A DNA stretch of 64,000 bases from Orrella marina (GCF_003058465.1 NZ_CP028901.1:3410001-3474000), one strand, 5' to 3'. Shown: positions 18,105-28,044, numbered from the stretch's first letter. The notes: generated from the letters alone by a model not told the origin. Translations and numbers: made by a program.

Positions 18105-19943
18105 ATGTGCGGAATCGTCGGCGCTGTTTCATCCAGGGATATCGTTCCAGTCTTGCTCGAGGGCTTGAAGCGACTGGAGTACCGAGGCTATGACTCTTGT
18201 GGTGTCGCTGTCTATGATGCGGACAATGGGCAGTTGCGGCGTGCTCGTAGCACCCAGCGTGTGGCTGAGTTGATTGATCAGGTGGCGGTTGATGGTGTGA
18301 CCGGGTTTACGGGTATTGCGCACACACGCTGGGCCACTCACGGCGCACCGGCGACACACAATGCTCATCCCCATTTCTCTGGAACCAATGGGTCGGATCC
18401 ACGAATTGCTCTGGTCCACAACGGCATCATTGAAAACCATGACGAGCTGCGCGCGCTCCTTATCGAGCGCGGCTATGTCTTCGAGAGCCAGACCGATACC
18501 GAGGTGATTGCTCACCTGGTGCATTACCACTACGAGGGAGATCTCCTGGCCGCCGTTCAGGCAAGTGTCCGTCAACTCAAAGGTGCCTATGCAATCGGCG
18601 TGATCTGTAAGGACGAGCCGCACCGGGTGGTTGCCGCGCGGGACGGCTCGCCACTGGTCGTGGGTATCGGCACCGGAGAAAATTTCCTTGCTTCAGACGC
18701 GCTGGCACTGGCTGGATCAACCGATCAGATCATCTATCTGGAAGATGGTGATGTGGTGGATTTGCAGATCGGTAATGTCTGGATCACTGATGCGCATGGG
18801 CAGGCGGTCGAACGCCAGGCACAGACGGTGCAGGCGCATAGTGCTGCAGTTGAACTGGGCCCCTATCGCCATTACATGCAGAAGGAGATCTTCGAGCAAC
18901 CGCGTGCAGTTGCTGATACGCTCGATGACGTCATGTCGATCATGCCAGAGCTCTTCGGGGATGGTGCCTACGGTGCGTTCAAGCAGATCGACCGGATTCT
19001 GATTCTGGCGTGTGGTACCAGCTATTACGCGGGCATGACGGCCAAGTACTGGATTGAATCGATCGCCCGAATTCCGGTATCGGTCGAGATTGCCAGTGAG
19101 TATCGTTATCGGGATAGCGTGCCTAACCCTAAGACATTAGTCGTTACGATCTCTCAGTCGGGTGAGACGGCCGATACCTTGGCAGCACTTAAGCACGCCC
19201 AGTCCCTCGGTATGCTGGAAACCTTGACGATCTGTAACGTGTCAACGAGCGCAATGGTGCGTGCCTGCCGTTACAACTTCATCACCCGGGCCGGAGTCGA
19301 AGTCGGGGTGGCTTCGACCAAAGCGTTCACGACTCAGTTGACCGCACTGTTCCTCCTGACCTTGGCGGTTGCACAAGCGCAAGGCAGATTGAGTGAAGAA
19401 GATGAGGCTATGCATGTGCGCGCAATGCGTCACCTGCCTGTTGCCATTGGCGCGGTGGTTGCGCTTGAGCCACAGATCATTGCCTGGTCAGAGCAGTTTG
19501 CCAAGCATGAGAATGCGCTGTTTCTGGGGCGCGGCATGCACTTTCCGATCGCGATGGAAGGCGCACTCAAGCTCAAGGAGATCAGCTACATCCATGCGGA
19601 GGCATATCCCGCCGGAGAGCTCAAGCATGGTCCGTTGGCACTGGTCACAGACGAGATGCCGGTTGTGACGATCGCGCCAAATGATGCACTTCTGGAGAAG
19701 CTCAAGTCCAACATGCAGGAAGTCAGGGCACGTGGTGGTCAGCTCTACGTGTTTGCAGACGTTGACACCAGGATTCAGGCGGAGCAGGGGCTGCATGTGA
19801 TCCGTATGCCGGAACACTATGGCTACCTCTCGCCGATTCTGCATGTGATTCCGTTGCAACTTCTTGCGTACCACACTGCATGTGCGCGTGGAACAGACGT
19901 GGACAAGCCCCGGAACCTGGCCAAGAGTGTGACGGTGGAGTAG
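18105..19943 (+). CDS. glmS: Glutamine-fructose-6-phosphate aminotransferase (isomerizing)
   Basis: A 612-residue enzyme of full length. The N-terminal glutaminase begins [10 protein letters not shown] with catalytic Cys2; RWATHG and the glutamine loop follow. Two SIS domains occupy the C-terminal part ([21 protein letters not shown], and the final [11 protein letters not shown] tail). It makes glucosamine-6-phosphate, the entry step to UDP-GlcNAc, and so works upstream of GlmU encoded in the same window. Confidence 0.98.
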   Translation: MCGIVGAVSSRDIVPVLLEGLKRLEYRGYDSCGVAVYDADNGQLRRARSTQRVAELIDQVAVDGVTGFTGIAHTRWATHGAPATHNAHPHFSGTNGSDPRIALVHNGIIENHDELRALLIERGYVFESQTDTEVIAHLVHYHYEGDLLAAVQASVRQLKGAYAIGVICKDEPHRVVAARDGSPLVVGIGTGENFLASDALALAGSTDQIIYLEDGDVVDLQIGNVWITDAHGQAVERQAQTVQAHSAAVELGPYRHYMQKEIFEQPRAVADTLDDVMSIMPELFGDGAYGAFKQIDRILILACGTSYYAGMTAKYWIESIARIPVSVEIASEYRYRDSVPNPKTLVVTISQSGETADTLAALKHAQSLGMLETLTICNVSTSAMVRACRYNFITRAGVEVGVASTKAFTTQLTALFLLTLAVAQAQGRLSEEDEAMHVRAMRHLPVAIGAVVALEPQIIAWSEQFAKHENALFLGRGMHFPIAMEGALKLKEISYIHAEAYPAGELKHGPLALVTDEMPVVTIAPNDALLEKLKSNMQEVRARGGQLYVFADVDTRIQAEQGLHVIRMPEHYGYLSPILHVIPLQLLAYHTACARGTDVDKPRNLAKSVTVE

Positions 19944-19975
19944 ATGACCAACTGTGAGCTGAAGACTGAAAACAA

Positions 19976-20013
19976 GAAATAAAGTCTGTCGATCGGAAAT
20001 AAAGTCTGTCGAT
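19976..20013. repeat. Tandem 18-bp direct repeat after glmS
   Basis: Two perfect copies of GAAATAAAGTCTGTCGAT at 19976-19993 and 19996-20013, with a period of 20 bp (about two helical turns). They lie 33 bp after the glmS stop. The purpose is unknown. Confidence 0.8.
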
Positions 20014-20381
20014 TTGCATGATCGGTGAAATTGCATCTAACGTCTGTTAAAAATTGCGATAATTTGGTCAAAATTCACTGATCATGCGGATTTCCTGTTC
20101 TCAGATAGATAGTGTGGGCACTGAATCCAGCTCGGATGAGCAAGAATGACGGACTTTTGAGACCGGGGTTGCGATTCCGACGGTAGACAAAGATCGTCGC
20201 TATCCGACGGTTTTTGGGCTGCCCGTAAGGCATGAGATCCTGATATGGATGCTCTGAACCGATGAACCCTAGACTTGGGTTAGGCAATCATTAGCCTTGG
20301 GGGAAACCGCTTCACGAGTTTCAGTGGCCGCGTCATTTGTGACACCAGGCTGGTGTCGCTCACTCTGATCAGAGGTAGAGG
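20014..20381. other. Intergenic region without recognisable gene
   Basis: 368 bp between the glmS-side repeats and the interrupted membrane gene. One 70-codon open frame on the minus strand (20075-20287) has no recognisable family and no good ribosome site. A few short inverted repeats are present (for example AACCCTAGACTTGGGTT near 20265). No tRNA could be folded by eye. Confidence 0.4.
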
Positions 20382-20963
20382 TCAGTTACCAACGCCATCC
20401 TTTTCCCGTGTCTTCCAAGTGATTTTGTCGATAAGAAACGCTCGATATATGGCTGGAGCCTGATAGCTGTAGAACTCCTCAGCTCTTTTGCGAAAAAGGA
20501 CGACAGCAAGAAGGGAAATGGATGCGGAAGTGATCGCACCAGACCAGGTGGTCGACAGTGTCACTGCGGCAGTTCCTGCAGTCAGAGAAATAAATGCACA
20601 ATTTCGATAGAAGCCGTAGCGTGCGAGGAGCGCCATGAACGTCGTGCTGAGTTGCTTGTATTCGACGTAATCTTTGCAAAGCTGGAATGGATTTTCAATT
20701 TTCCCATTCAGATCCCCCAGATGGCGGTGTCTGATTTGATGTTTAAGTAAGTCCTCCTCTTTGTCTCGCGCTTCAGATTTTGGATTGGTAGCCCAGCCAA
20801 GCAGGTGCTTGAGAACATATCGGTCAGCGTAGTTTGCCAGAGGCTTAATCAGCATACCGAGCATCGTCAATACCAGTGGCGCGATGAAGAGTGTGATCGA
20901 AGTATAAAGTGGACCCCAGTTTTCAGACACCGGTTTAAGCTAATGTCCCTGGAGGGCAATAGC

Positions 20964-21251
20964 ATGACGGAAGGTAAGAAACGCAAGGTTCACAGTGCCG
21001 ACTTCAAAGCCAAAGTGGCATTGGAAGCCGTACGCAACGAGATGACGATCAACGAGATCGCACAGAAGTTTGAGGTGCATCCGATGATGGTTCGGCAGTG
21101 GAAAAAGGAGTTCCTGGACAATGCAGGCAGCGTCTTTGCCAACAAGCGTGGCCCCAAGCCAGTCGAGCACGCCAAGGAGGACGCCTTGTATGGCGAGATT
21201 GGTCGGCTCAAGATGGAGCTGGATTGGCTTAAAAAAAAGTCCGGACTATGA
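20964..21251 (+). CDS. IS3-family transposase OrfA
   Basis: A 95-residue DNA-binding protein with a helix-turn-helix of the transposase_8 type (FKAKVALEAVRNEMTINEIA, then VHPMMVRQWKKEF) and a C-terminal leucine-zipper-like helix. A ribosome site GGAGGG lies 9 bp before the ATG at 20964. An A8 run at 21231-21238 just before the stop is a slippery site for -1 frameshifting, which would produce the OrfAB transposase. The stop overlaps the orfB start (ATGA). Confidence 0.93.
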   Translation: MTEGKKRKVHSADFKAKVALEAVRNEMTINEIAQKFEVHPMMVRQWKKEFLDNAGSVFANKRGPKPVEHAKEDALYGEIGRLKMELDWLKKKSGL

Positions 21252-22225
21252 GCCTGGAGACGAGAATGGGCTGGATTGATCCGTCGAATAGTCTCTCGCT
21301 GGTCAGGCAATGTGCGCTGGCGGGTGTTTCCCGTGCGACCTGGTACAGCCACCAGAGCCTCAAACCCGCGAGTGGCGATGATTTGCAAGTGTGCCACCTG
21401 ATTGATCAGGCGTACACGCAGCGTCCCTTTTATGGCAGCCGCCGCATGGTGCGCTGTCTGAAAGATCGTGGTCTGACGGTCAACCGCAAGCGGGTACAGC
21501 GCCTGATGGCGAGCATGGGGCTGGCTGGGATGGCTCCCGGGCCAAACACTAGCAGGAAGCACCCGCAGAACAGGATCTACCCATACCTCTTGCGTGGTTT
21601 GCAGGTCGTCAGGCCGAACCAGGTGTGGAGCACGGACATCACGTACGTTCGTCTGGCACGAGGGTTCGCCTATCTGGTGGCCATCATCGACTGGTACTCA
21701 CGCAAAGTGCTCTCCTGGCGCATCAGTAACAGCATGGACTCTGCATTCTGCGTTGACTGCCTGGAAGATGCCCTGGCAACTCACGGCAAGCCTGAGATCT
21801 TCAACAGTGACCAGGGCTCCCAGTTCACGAGCACGACATTCACCGACATTCTGAAGCGTGAAGAGATACGGATCAGTATGGATGGTCGTGGCCGTGCACT
21901 GGATAACATCTTCGTGGAACGGCTCTGGCGCAACGTGAAGTACGAAGACCTGTACCTCAGGGGCTACAGCAGCATGGCCGAGCTGACCGTAGGTCTGGCC
22001 GAGTACTTTGCGTTTTACAACACTGAACGACCCCATCAAGGGCTGGGCTACAAAAAGCCCGATGAGGTCTATGCCACCTGCGAAGGCGGTGGCGCGAGCA
22101 TCCCGGATCACTTCAGAGACACGAGGGGTGAATCCCCCGTTTCGCTACGCTCCACGGGGGATTCACCCCGGGAGCAAACAGGGCAGCGCTGTACCGCTGC
22201 GGTTGAAGAAATGGACTTAGCTTAA
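21248..22225 (+). CDS. IS3-family transposase OrfB, DDE integrase domain
   Basis: A 325-residue protein with the rve integrase core. The catalytic triad is visible in WSTDITYV (first Asp), FNSDQGSQFTS (second Asp) and ALDNIFVERLWRNVKYE (Glu). The N-terminal HTH_21 region contains YGSRRMVRCLKDRG. It probably acts as the OrfAB fusion made by frameshifting and carries out copy-out/paste-in transposition. The reading frame is intact. The last 45 codons contain a large hairpin. Confidence 0.94.
   Translation: MSLETRMGWIDPSNSLSLVRQCALAGVSRATWYSHQSLKPASGDDLQVCHLIDQAYTQRPFYGSRRMVRCLKDRGLTVNRKRVQRLMASMGLAGMAPGPNTSRKHPQNRIYPYLLRGLQVVRPNQVWSTDITYVRLARGFAYLVAIIDWYSRKVLSWRISNSMDSAFCVDCLEDALATHGKPEIFNSDQGSQFTSTTFTDILKREEIRISMDGRGRALDNIFVERLWRNVKYEDLYLRGYSSMAELTVGLAEYFAFYNTERPHQGLGYKKPDEVYATCEGGGASIPDHFRDTRGESPVSLRSTGDSPREQTGQRCTAAVEEMDLA
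22125..22169. repeat. Large hairpin inside the 3' end of orfB
   Basis: A perfect 16-bp inverted repeat (GGGGTGAATCCCCCGT at 22125-22140 with ACGGGGGATTCACCCC at 22154-22169) around a 13-nt loop, about 55-100 bp before the orfB stop. It could end outside transcripts or fold in the transposase mRNA. Confidence 0.8.
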
Positions 22226-22713
22226 ACCGCAACAGATTCTGTCTTGACAACAGGGTCCACCTTAGTAGGAGTCAGCAACAGATTCGAGGCAAGCTCCGGT
22301 GCACTGAATGTACCCGCATACGCCACGAATGCGCTGGTCACTAATGCGGCAAGAAGCCCAGTCATGAAGAATGTGAAGATGTCCCACAGGGATACTCGTA
22401 TCCTCTCTATCATTCTGGGCCCTTCATTAAGCACACCAGTTTGCAAGAATGTTGAAGATCGGAAGGTGTACGGATGTAAAGCCCGCCGTCCTGTGATCTG
22501 TGAAGCAATCGTCCGCAGTACACTGAGGTCATCTGCTCTCGTTGGCGATGTTGATTTCGCCAGTAGCGCTGGCGCATACCCTTTGCAATATGCACGATCC
22601 GGGTTAATTGTGAAAGACGGATCGTCTTTAACCGGCTATCCACCGGACGCAGGAACACCCATGGTGATCGTGCCAATCTTCTTGCCTCAACCTCACCAAC
22701 AGTGCAGGCGTAC

Positions 22714-24615
22714 ATGACGAACGATCAATGGGCCATTCTGGCAATACTGGCAGCAACGGTTGTCATGTTTTTATGGGGGAGGTGGCGTCACGATATGGTG
22801 GCGGCCGGGGCATTGTTTGCCTGTGTGCTAGCCGGTCTGATAACGCCTTCAGAAGCGTTCGCCGGGTTTGGTCACCCGGCTGTGATCACAGTGGCCTGTG
22901 TCCTGGTGCTAAGTCAAGGTTTGCAAAGCTCCGGTGCTGTCGATGCGCTGACCCGTGCTGTCCTGCCCGCCAACGCGGGGCGACTGGTCACGCTCGGTGC
23001 CCTGATGTGTCTGGGCGCATTTCTGTCAGGCTTCATGAATAATGTTGGTGCCATGGCGTTACTGATGCCAGTGGCTATTCATGTGTCTCAGCGGCTTGAG
23101 TTGGCCCCTGGCCAGGTACTGATGCCGTTAGCCTTCGGCACCATTCTGGGTGGTATGACCACGCTGATCGGTACCCCACCCAACCTCATTGTTTCCAGTT
23201 TTCGTGCTGAATCCGGCATGGGTGGTTTCGGGATGTTCGATTTCACGCCCGTCGGCCTGGTCGTCGCCATCGCCGGAATCGTGTTCATCGTGATTGCTGG
23301 GTGGAGATTCGTGCCCGCGCGCAGGCAATCGGGTGAAGAGGGATTTGAGTCAGGCGCCTACGTAACCGAAGTCAGGGTCCTGGAGGACAGCAAGGCTGCT
23401 GGAATGGTTCTTCGCGAAATCGAAGCTGAGCTCGCCGAGATTGATGCCCAGATTATCGGGATCGTGCAGAACGAAGTCCGAATCATCGCGGCCAATTCTG
23501 GTCGACGGGTACATGCCAACGATATCCTGATGATCGAGGCAGAGGCCGACTCACTGACCGATGTGCTGTCTATCCTTGGGCTGAAACTCGAAGAGTCCAA
23601 AGAACCTCAAGAAGCCGAAGATTCTGCAGGAGGCGAGACAAATGACGAGTCGGTGACCAGTGACGTATCAAAGAGTCGCAACACAAAACCAAGAAAGGAT
23701 GGCGAAACGGCAGAAGGGGACGAATCAGATCGTGACTCTTCTGCGGAAGAGGGCGATGTTGTGTTGATGGAACTCGCTGTATTGCCCAGTTCGCCGCTAT
23801 GCGGTCATTCTGCCAAGGATATCCTCCTGAGGACACGATATGGAGTGAACTTACTAGCGCTGTCGCGTGAAGGCGAGCGGTCAATGAAACGGCTGCGATC
23901 CATTAACCTGCGATCTGGGGACTTGTTACTGATGCAAGGGCCGCCAGAGTCGATCGCCGAGTTCGCGGCTGACAACGGATGTGTGCCACTGGCCCAGCGC
24001 GATCTACGTATTCCAGATAAGCGAAAGGCCTGGCAGGCCAGTCTTATCATGTTGTTCGCCATTGCTGGTGCGGCGTTTGGTCTTCTGCCCGCGTCAGTGT
24101 CCTTTGCGATTGGCGTGCTTGCGTCCATGGCGCTGCGCACTGTGCCGCCCAGGCAGGTTTACGGTGCAATTGATTGGCCAGTTGTCGTGTTGCTGGGTGC
24201 GCTGATCCCAGTTGCTGGTGCAATGCAGAGTACAGGAGCAGCTGAACTCATCGCACGCATTATGATCGAGAATGTCGCCCAAGGTCACGCAGTTGTGGGG
24301 TTGGTGTTGATTCTCGTGGTGACCATGTTCATCTCGGACTTGATGAATAACGCAGCCACTGCGGCTGTGATGTGCCCGATTGCGATTAGCACGGCCACGG
24401 CGCTGGGTGCGAGCCCGGACCCGTTCCTGATGGCAGTGGCTGTTGGTGCATCGTGCGCATTTCTGACCCCGATCGGGCACCAGAACAATACGCTCATTCT
24501 GGGCCCGGGAGGTTTCCGCTTTGAAGACTACTGGAGGTTAGGTTTGCCGGTGGAAATCATAGTGGTTGCGGTGTCAGTTCCCATGTTGCTGATTGTGTGG
24601 CCGCTTTCAAATTGA
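22714..24615 (+). CDS. SLC13/DASS-family permease with two TrkA-C domains
   Basis: A 633-residue membrane transporter. The membrane part starts with AILAILAATVVMFLWGRWRHD and has the two characteristic hairpin regions (GFMNNVGAMALLMPVA near residue 110 and ISDLMNNAATAAVMCPIAIS near 545) of Na+/dicarboxylate or sulfate carriers. In the middle are two cytosolic TrkA-C domains. Between them, at about residues 292-350, is an acidic, Ser/Glu/Asp-rich linker that is unusual in length. The likely substrates are anions such as sulfate or dicarboxylates. The ATG at 22714 is chosen; a GTG four codons earlier is also open. It lies alone, with no co-transcribed partner. Confidence 0.85.
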   Translation: MTNDQWAILAILAATVVMFLWGRWRHDMVAAGALFACVLAGLITPSEAFAGFGHPAVITVACVLVLSQGLQSSGAVDALTRAVLPANAGRLVTLGALMCLGAFLSGFMNNVGAMALLMPVAIHVSQRLELAPGQVLMPLAFGTILGGMTTLIGTPPNLIVSSFRAESGMGGFGMFDFTPVGLVVAIAGIVFIVIAGWRFVPARRQSGEEGFESGAYVTEVRVLEDSKAAGMVLREIEAELAEIDAQIIGIVQNEVRIIAANSGRRVHANDILMIEAEADSLTDVLSILGLKLEESKEPQEAEDSAGGETNDESVTSDVSKSRNTKPRKDGETAEGDESDRDSSAEEGDVVLMELAVLPSSPLCGHSAKDILLRTRYGVNLLALSREGERSMKRLRSINLRSGDLLLMQGPPESIAEFAADNGCVPLAQRDLRIPDKRKAWQASLIMLFAIAGAAFGLLPASVSFAIGVLASMALRTVPPRQVYGAIDWPVVVLLGALIPVAGAMQSTGAAELIARIMIENVAQGHAVVGLVLILVVTMFISDLMNNAATAAVMCPIAISTATALGASPDPFLMAVAVGASCAFLTPIGHQNNTLILGPGGFRFEDYWRLGLPVEIIVVAVSVPMLLIVWPLSN

Positions 24616-24663
24616 CCATGCGAGCGCCCCGCCGAGCTTGTGGGTCGTCTGATCGTTCGACCC

Positions 24664-25752
24664 CTAAAACATCTCTGTCACATCCGCCACCGGCGACATC
24701 AGCGCGGACATTGGCAGTGTTCTGAACTTGTTTGCGTCCTTGATGTTGTTCAAGGCTATCTGCACGTAACGCATGCCACCGCTGTCACGTAGATAAAAAT
24801 GGCGTCGGTTCAGGTCGGTGACACTGGTCCATGTGGTGAACTCGGTCGGGATGGCGTCTCCTTCATGTCCCTCAATTTGCATATGGCCACTGCCAACGTC
24901 TGGTGGGTCAATCGTGATGCCACGCGGGCGGTCGAAATTGTTCATGATGTGCGCCACCATCTGGACCGCCTTGTCAGGATCGGCTTGCTTTTCTGCATAG
25001 TGGGCGTAATACGCAGCACGGATAAATCGATCCACCGAGTTGTCTGAGGCAGGAAGTCCCGCTTTGGCGATTCCGGATCCTGGCGCGATGGCTTTGTAGT
25101 CCATGAACTGAGAAGTCGAACGATCAACATTCGAGAGAAATGTGTAGTTGTTCAGGTTGACCAGGTGCCAGGAAAACGGAGGTGCATTCGTCATCACCCC
25201 GACAGGATTGTCGTATAGCGTTCGTACCCCATGATGAAACTCAATCACCAGGCTGGCGCCTGAGACGTCATGCACAACATAGTGAAACGGCATCTCCAGT
25301 CCACCCAGGATGGGTACCCGTTCCAGAATGACGGGAAGGGCAGCCAAGGCTTCTTTCACGTCAGCAACAGTTGCATGATTCCCTAGTACGTAGGCGCCGA
25401 GATCTGCCGCCGAAAGCGCGATCTGATCTTCCTTTAGCCCAGGTTGAGGGCCGCCTGCCTGTGAATATGCTTGCACGCTGAAGGTCAGTCCTGCATCGTT
25501 CACGCCTTCAACCACTTTGAGGATGGTGCTGTCGAGCGGCGATCCATTTGCCGGGACTGCTGCGGGCATCGTCACCGCGATAAAGGCATGGTTGTTTTGC
25601 CAGGTGAGTGCGGGCTGATCACCCACTTTGGATGACATTGCCATCTGTTGCGGCACGAAGGAAACCTGGTACGGTAAGTCCACACTGAGTTCGAGTGTGC
25701 GGCCGAGATAAGGGCGATTGCTGGCGTCTCGATAAATGAGCGATGTACACAT
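24664..25752 (-). CDS. Linear amide C-N hydrolase, choloylglycine hydrolase family
   Basis: A 362-residue Ntn-hydrolase. With the ATG at 25752 the protein begins MCTSLIYRD, placing the nucleophilic cysteine at residue 2, exposed after removal of Met, exactly as in conjugated bile acid hydrolases and penicillin V acylases. Other family positions are visible: the Arg/Asp region RDASNRPYLGRTLE, VMTNAPPFSWHLVNL with the active-site Asn, and SVDRFIRAAYY with the conserved Arg. The open frame extends 30 codons upstream to 25842, but that would bury the cysteine. No signal peptide is visible. The enzyme cleaves an amide side chain; the substrate is unknown (candidates are N-acyl homoserine lactones, penicillin V or N-acyl amino acids). 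Confidence 0.85.
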   Translation of the reverse strand: MCTSLIYRDASNRPYLGRTLELSVDLPYQVSFVPQQMAMSSKVGDQPALTWQNNHAFIAVTMPAAVPANGSPLDSTILKVVEGVNDAGLTFSVQAYSQAGGPQPGLKEDQIALSAADLGAYVLGNHATVADVKEALAALPVILERVPILGGLEMPFHYVVHDVSGASLVIEFHHGVRTLYDNPVGVMTNAPPFSWHLVNLNNYTFLSNVDRSTSQFMDYKAIAPGSGIAKAGLPASDNSVDRFIRAAYYAHYAEKQADPDKAVQMVAHIMNNFDRPRGITIDPPDVGSGHMQIEGHEGDAIPTEFTTWTSVTDLNRRHFYLRDSGGMRYVQIALNNIKDANKFRTLPMSALMSPVADVTEMF

Positions 25753-26269
25753 GCGTTCGTATTCCTGATCAAGAAAATGGGCAGCCGCGCCCGCCCAGTC
25801 AATCACGTGATCTTCGAGCGGTTGCCGCAGGCATAGTGACATTGAACCAGATCTCAGGTGTTCTTTGGTCAGTCATGCGTTCGACTCACAATGTCCAGCG
25901 CTGAATACTTCATGCTGTCCTGCCGGACACAGAGTCATTCTCTGGCACTGAAGGATTACAGCAGCGCCTGCTCAATGGGCTTTGGGATGGCTCGTGTCCG
26001 GGTGAGCCTGGCTGGCTGTCCTTCAGGTCTGTACCCTCCCTGCGCCTGGCTAGTAAATGCGGCCACATCAAAAACCGTTGCCACAAGCGCCGTCTTGGCG
26101 CTATGTTCGAGCGACGATCTGGCGTTTGGTGGGCTGTATCAGTCTATGAGGGCAGTTAGATGGCGTAGCGATGGCAGAGTGGAGCAAAGAGCCTCCTGAT
26201 GCTGCTCAAGGATCACGAATTTCCGTTGCATCATTGCGGTGCGAAGAGACACAGAGAGGAGACAATGCT
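25753..26269. other. Intergenic region without convincing gene
   Basis: 517 bp between divergent genes. An open frame on the plus strand (25858-26199, 113 codons) has poor codon usage and no recognisable family. The promoters of the amide hydrolase and the aldehyde dehydrogenase must lie here, but no clear -35/-10 pair stood out. Confidence 0.35.
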
Positions 26270-27751
26270 GTGAAGAAATATGGTCACTTTATCGATGGCA
26301 AGTATGTTGAGCCGAGCAGTGCAAGCTGGATTGACAGCATGGACCCATACCGCGGCGAGGCATGGGCGCAGATCCCGCAGGGCAATTCCACTGACGCAGA
26401 CCTGGCGGTCAAGGCAGCATCCCGGGCCATGACCGAAGGCCCCTGGTCAAAGATGAGTCCGTCCAACCGTGCACGTCTGATGATTCGCCTTGCAGATCTG
26501 GTCGAACAAAACGCAGACCGCTTGGCAGAGACGGAGGTTCGAGACAACGGCAAGTTGCTTGCAGAGATGCGGGGACAGGTGATGTACCACCCCAACTGGT
26601 GGCGGTACTTCGCAGGACTGGCAGACAAGATTGAAGGCAGTGTGGTTCCGATCGACAAGCCAGAGCACTTCACCTACACCCGGCTCGAACCGGTCGGGGT
26701 CGTAGTGGCCATCACTGCGTGGAATTCTCCCTTGCTGTTTGTCGCCTGGAAGTGTGCGGCGGCGATCGCTGCAGGATGTTCAGTCGTCATCAAACCGTCG
26801 GAATTTGCCTCGGTTTCTACACTCGAATTTGCGGAACTGACCCGTGAGGCCGGTTTTCCGGATGGGGTCTTTAACGTCGTGACCGGCTACGGTCCGGAAA
26901 TCGGTTCTGCGCTGATCGATCATCCAGATGTTGCCAAAGTCACTTTCACGGGATCGGATGCAACTGGTGCAAGAATCTACGCACAGGCCGCCAGGAGCAT
27001 GAAGCGGGTATCGCTGGAGCTCGGTGGCAAGTCGCCCAACATCGTGTTTGATGACTGCAATCTTGACGCAGCAGCCTCTGGCGTGATTTCGGGTATTTTT
27101 GCTGCGACGGGACAAACCTGTATCGCAGGTTCACGTCTCCTGGTGCAGAACTCCATCAAGGAGGCGTTCACGCAGCGACTGGTTGAGCTTGGGTCCATCG
27201 CCCGCAAGGGTGATCCGATGTCACCTGAGACCAATATTGGTCCTGTGACCACACAGCAGCAATACCGGAAGATCCTCGACTATATGGAGGTCGCCAAGCA
27301 GGAGGGTGCGCGCTGCGTACTGGGGGGAGGGCCCGCAACAGATGCATCTTTGCCGGGTGGCCAGTTTGTAGAGCCGACCATCTTCACAGACGTGACACCT
27401 GGCATGCGGATCGCCCGGGAAGAAGTGTTTGGACCGGTGTTGTCGATTATCGGGTTTGATGATGAAGCCGATGCCATTCGCATTGCCAACGACACGATCT
27501 ATGGTCTGGCCGCCGGTATCTGGACCCAGGACATGGGACGATCGTTTCGGATGTCAGCAGCCATCAAGGCAGGTACTGTGTGGGTGAACACATACCGGGC
27601 AGTCAGCTACATGATGCCGTTCGGAGGCATGAAGCATTCCGGTCTGGGACGCGAAAGTGGCATGGCCTCCATTCACGAGTACCTGGAAACCAAGAGTGTC
27701 TGGATTTCGTACGATCAGAACGTGCCCACTAATCCCTTTGTCATGCGGTAG
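26270..27751 (+). CDS. NAD(P)-dependent aldehyde dehydrogenase
   Basis: A 493-residue enzyme of the usual ALDH superfamily length. Visible motifs are ITAWNSPLLFVAWK (cofactor binding), GGKSPNIVFDDCN preceded by the general-base Glu at about residue 249, the catalytic Cys at about 283 in GQTCIAGSR, and the C-terminal PFGGMKHSGLGRE. It oxidises an aldehyde to the acid; the substrate is not defined. The start is the GTG at 26270, eight bases after AGGAGA. The longer frame from 26171 adds residues with no family match. Nothing is co-transcribed. Confidence 0.92.
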   Translation: MKKYGHFIDGKYVEPSSASWIDSMDPYRGEAWAQIPQGNSTDADLAVKAASRAMTEGPWSKMSPSNRARLMIRLADLVEQNADRLAETEVRDNGKLLAEMRGQVMYHPNWWRYFAGLADKIEGSVVPIDKPEHFTYTRLEPVGVVVAITAWNSPLLFVAWKCAAAIAAGCSVVIKPSEFASVSTLEFAELTREAGFPDGVFNVVTGYGPEIGSALIDHPDVAKVTFTGSDATGARIYAQAARSMKRVSLELGGKSPNIVFDDCNLDAAASGVISGIFAATGQTCIAGSRLLVQNSIKEAFTQRLVELGSIARKGDPMSPETNIGPVTTQQQYRKILDYMEVAKQEGARCVLGGGPATDASLPGGQFVEPTIFTDVTPGMRIAREEVFGPVLSIIGFDDEADAIRIANDTIYGLAAGIWTQDMGRSFRMSAAIKAGTVWVNTYRAVSYMMPFGGMKHSGLGRESGMASIHEYLETKSVWISYDQNVPTNPFVMR

Positions 27752-28044
27752 TGTCAGGATCCGCTAATCGGGGTTGGCCGTCGATGTCGGCGATGGCGTG
27801 TACCCAGGGCGTGTCGAGATTCTGCGACCGGAAGATGCTTTCTTCACGCGCTAGGGAAACCATCGTGCCGATCTAAACATCGATTGAGTGATCAAGCGTG
27901 TCCTGGTGATAAACTCAACCAAACTTTAGTTGCTCTTTTTAGTTGCTCTCGAGCCGCTCTCGCTTTAATGGCCAGTCTTTGTTTGCCGAGTGCCTTGACT
28001 GGTTCATGCAGAGTGTGACGAACCAGCCCATTGCCAGGCGAACA

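Larger units (their letters stand above)
20905..22264 (+). mobile_element. Complete IS3-family insertion sequence, 1360 bp
   Basis: The terminal inverted repeats begin TAAAGTGGACCC on the left and TAAGGTGGACCC on the right (11 of 12 identical), and weaker similarity extends further inward. The flanks carry a 3-bp target duplication GTA (20902-20904 and 22265-22267), as usual for IS3 elements. It carries orfA and orfB with a programmed frameshift site between them. The intact ends, intact genes and exact duplication suggest a recent insertion. Confidence 0.92.
20382..22413 (-). pseudogene. Membrane-protein gene split by the IS3-family element
   Basis: Two halves of one minus-strand gene flank the insertion sequence. 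The 5' part (22413 down to 22265) begins MIERIRVSLWDIFTFFMTG and encodes one helix. The 3' part (20904 down to 20382) continues with SITLFIAPLVLTMLGMLI, a charged middle and two further helices. Removing the element and one copy of the GTA duplication restores a single frame reading LLLTPT-SITLF across the junction, giving about 223 residues with four hydrophobic segments. No known family is recognised. The composition is less GC-rich than that of its neighbours. The left end of the element supplies a GTG (20930) that could start a truncated 182-residue product. Confidence 0.85.

Noticed and set aside
20075..20287. 70-codon minus-strand open frame ending near the glmS repeats
   Set aside because: The sequence has no recognisable family, no clear ribosome site and an unusual composition. 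It may be part of a dispersed repeat, but this cannot be shown from one copy.
22244..22717. 157-codon plus-strand open frame after the IS3-family element
   Set aside because: It begins inside the element end and runs antisense to the split membrane gene; composition and content look random.
25858..26199. 113-codon open frame between the amide hydrolase and the aldehyde dehydrogenase
   Set aside because: Cys/Ser-rich with no family, and no ribosome site.
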